From Actinomycetes bacterium (GTDB lineage Bacteria; Actinomycetota; Acidimicrobiia; Spongiisociales; UBA5794): DNA of 5,762 nucleotides. A program made the position numbers and the translations under genes. The stretch spans positions 1 to 5,762 of the forward strand of contig JAJRYI010000098.1 of NCBI GenBank assembly GCA_024275815.1, in the 5' to 3' direction. This document shows positions 5,505-5,762 of the stretch, piece after piece. Within the stretch, counting starts at the first letter, position 1. Every line of letters begins with the position of its first letter. The notes under the pieces are model-generated. The model was not told the DNA's origin. It saw only the letters and a program-made list of their open reading frames with translations, and made no database searches.

Positions 5505-5762
5505 ACTCCCTCGTCGTCCTTGGTGCCACCGGATCGATCGGCAGTCAGACGCTCGACGTGGCACAGCAACTCGAGATACCTGTCGTCGCCGTTGCGGCGA
5601 GGAGCGCCTCAGACGCACTTTTCGAAGTGGCGGAGCGGTTTCAAGACGCCGTCGTCTGTGTCACTGAACCGGGGGAACACGCCGACGTGCTTCGTTCCGA
5701 ACTCGGCGAACGTGCACGTCTCGGACCCGGTGCGATCACAGAAGTGGCAGCGACCCCGGGAA
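5501..5762 (+). CDS. dxr: 1-deoxy-D-xylulose 5-phosphate reductoisomerase, N-terminal fragment (3' end outside window)
   Basis: The frame encodes the first 87 residues of DXP reductoisomerase (IspC), the NADPH-dependent enzyme that makes 2-C-methylerythritol 4-phosphate, the first committed step of the MEP isoprenoid pathway. The N terminus reads (M)NSLVVLGATGSIGSQTLDV: a Rossmann beta strand and the GATGSIG dinucleotide loop at residues 8-14, spaced from the start exactly as in E. coli Dxr (MKQLTILGSTGSIG). No ATG, GTG or TTG occurs in frame for at least 100 bases upstream, so the apparent start is CTG at 5501, overlapping the cdsA TGA as CTGA. A purine-rich GGGCAGG at 5488-5494 is 6 nt upstream. 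The substrate and metal sites lie beyond the window. Confidence 0.9.
   Translation, partial: MNSLVVLGATGSIGSQTLDVAQQLEIPVVAVAARSASDALFEVAERFQDAVVCVTEPGEHADVLRSELGERARLGPGAITEVAATPG

Noticed and set aside
4122..5618. 498-codon open frame on the minus strand opposite cdsA
   Set aside because: It is a by-product of acidic and high-GC codons on the plus strand. Its translation is Arg/Asp/Glu-rich with no recognisable fold, and the opposite frame is a clear CdsA.
1..5762. CRISPR arrays, tRNA or rRNA genes, insertion sequences
   Set aside because: No regularly spaced repeats, tRNA-like cloverleaf sequence, rRNA segments or transposase motifs were seen on either strand.

Overview
The window is a compact, all-plus-strand bacterial housekeeping block: 3' end of a Xer tyrosine recombinase (xerC-like), a WhiG/FliA-type sigma factor, rpsB (S2), tsf (EF-Ts), pyrH (UMP kinase), frr (ribosome recycling factor), cdsA (phosphatidate cytidylyltransferase) and the 5' end of dxr (DXP reductoisomerase). 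The order xer - whiG - rpsB - tsf - pyrH - frr - cdsA - dxr, the high G+C content and the many GTG starts point to Actinobacteriota. The short 204-residue EF-Ts and the absence of a gene between cdsA and dxr suggest a lineage outside Streptomyces and its relatives, perhaps Acidimicrobiia-like. That placement is inference and weakly held.

Layout: positions 1-958 hold the recombinase tail and the sigma factor, overlapping by 8 nt and so probably co-transcribed. The only substantial non-coding stretch is 959-1097. It has a candidate promoter inside an inverted repeat, then an rpsB leader with a GUAA-capped hairpin and a second dyad ending just before the Shine-Dalgarno. From 1098 to 3759 rpsB, tsf, pyrH and frr are packed with gaps of 4 nt or overlaps of 4 nt. 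A 62-nt gap follows, then cdsA (3822-5504), whose stop overlaps the dxr start by 4 nt.

Functionally, rpsB, tsf and frr serve translation (small subunit, EF-Tu recycling, post-termination recycling), pyrH supplies UDP for RNA and envelope sugars, cdsA makes CDP-diacylglycerol for phospholipids, and dxr commits carbon to the MEP isoprenoid pathway. This is the widespread growth-linked cluster, not a mobile or defence island, and I see no evidence of a wholly new system.

The unusual points are a roughly 289-residue, lysine-poor, extremely acidic N-terminal extension on CdsA with a strong internal ribosome-binding site and ATG at its boundary; an apparent CTG start codon for dxr; mutually exclusive inverted repeats and a structured leader upstream of rpsB; and a few residue substitutions at usually conserved positions of CdsA and PyrH.
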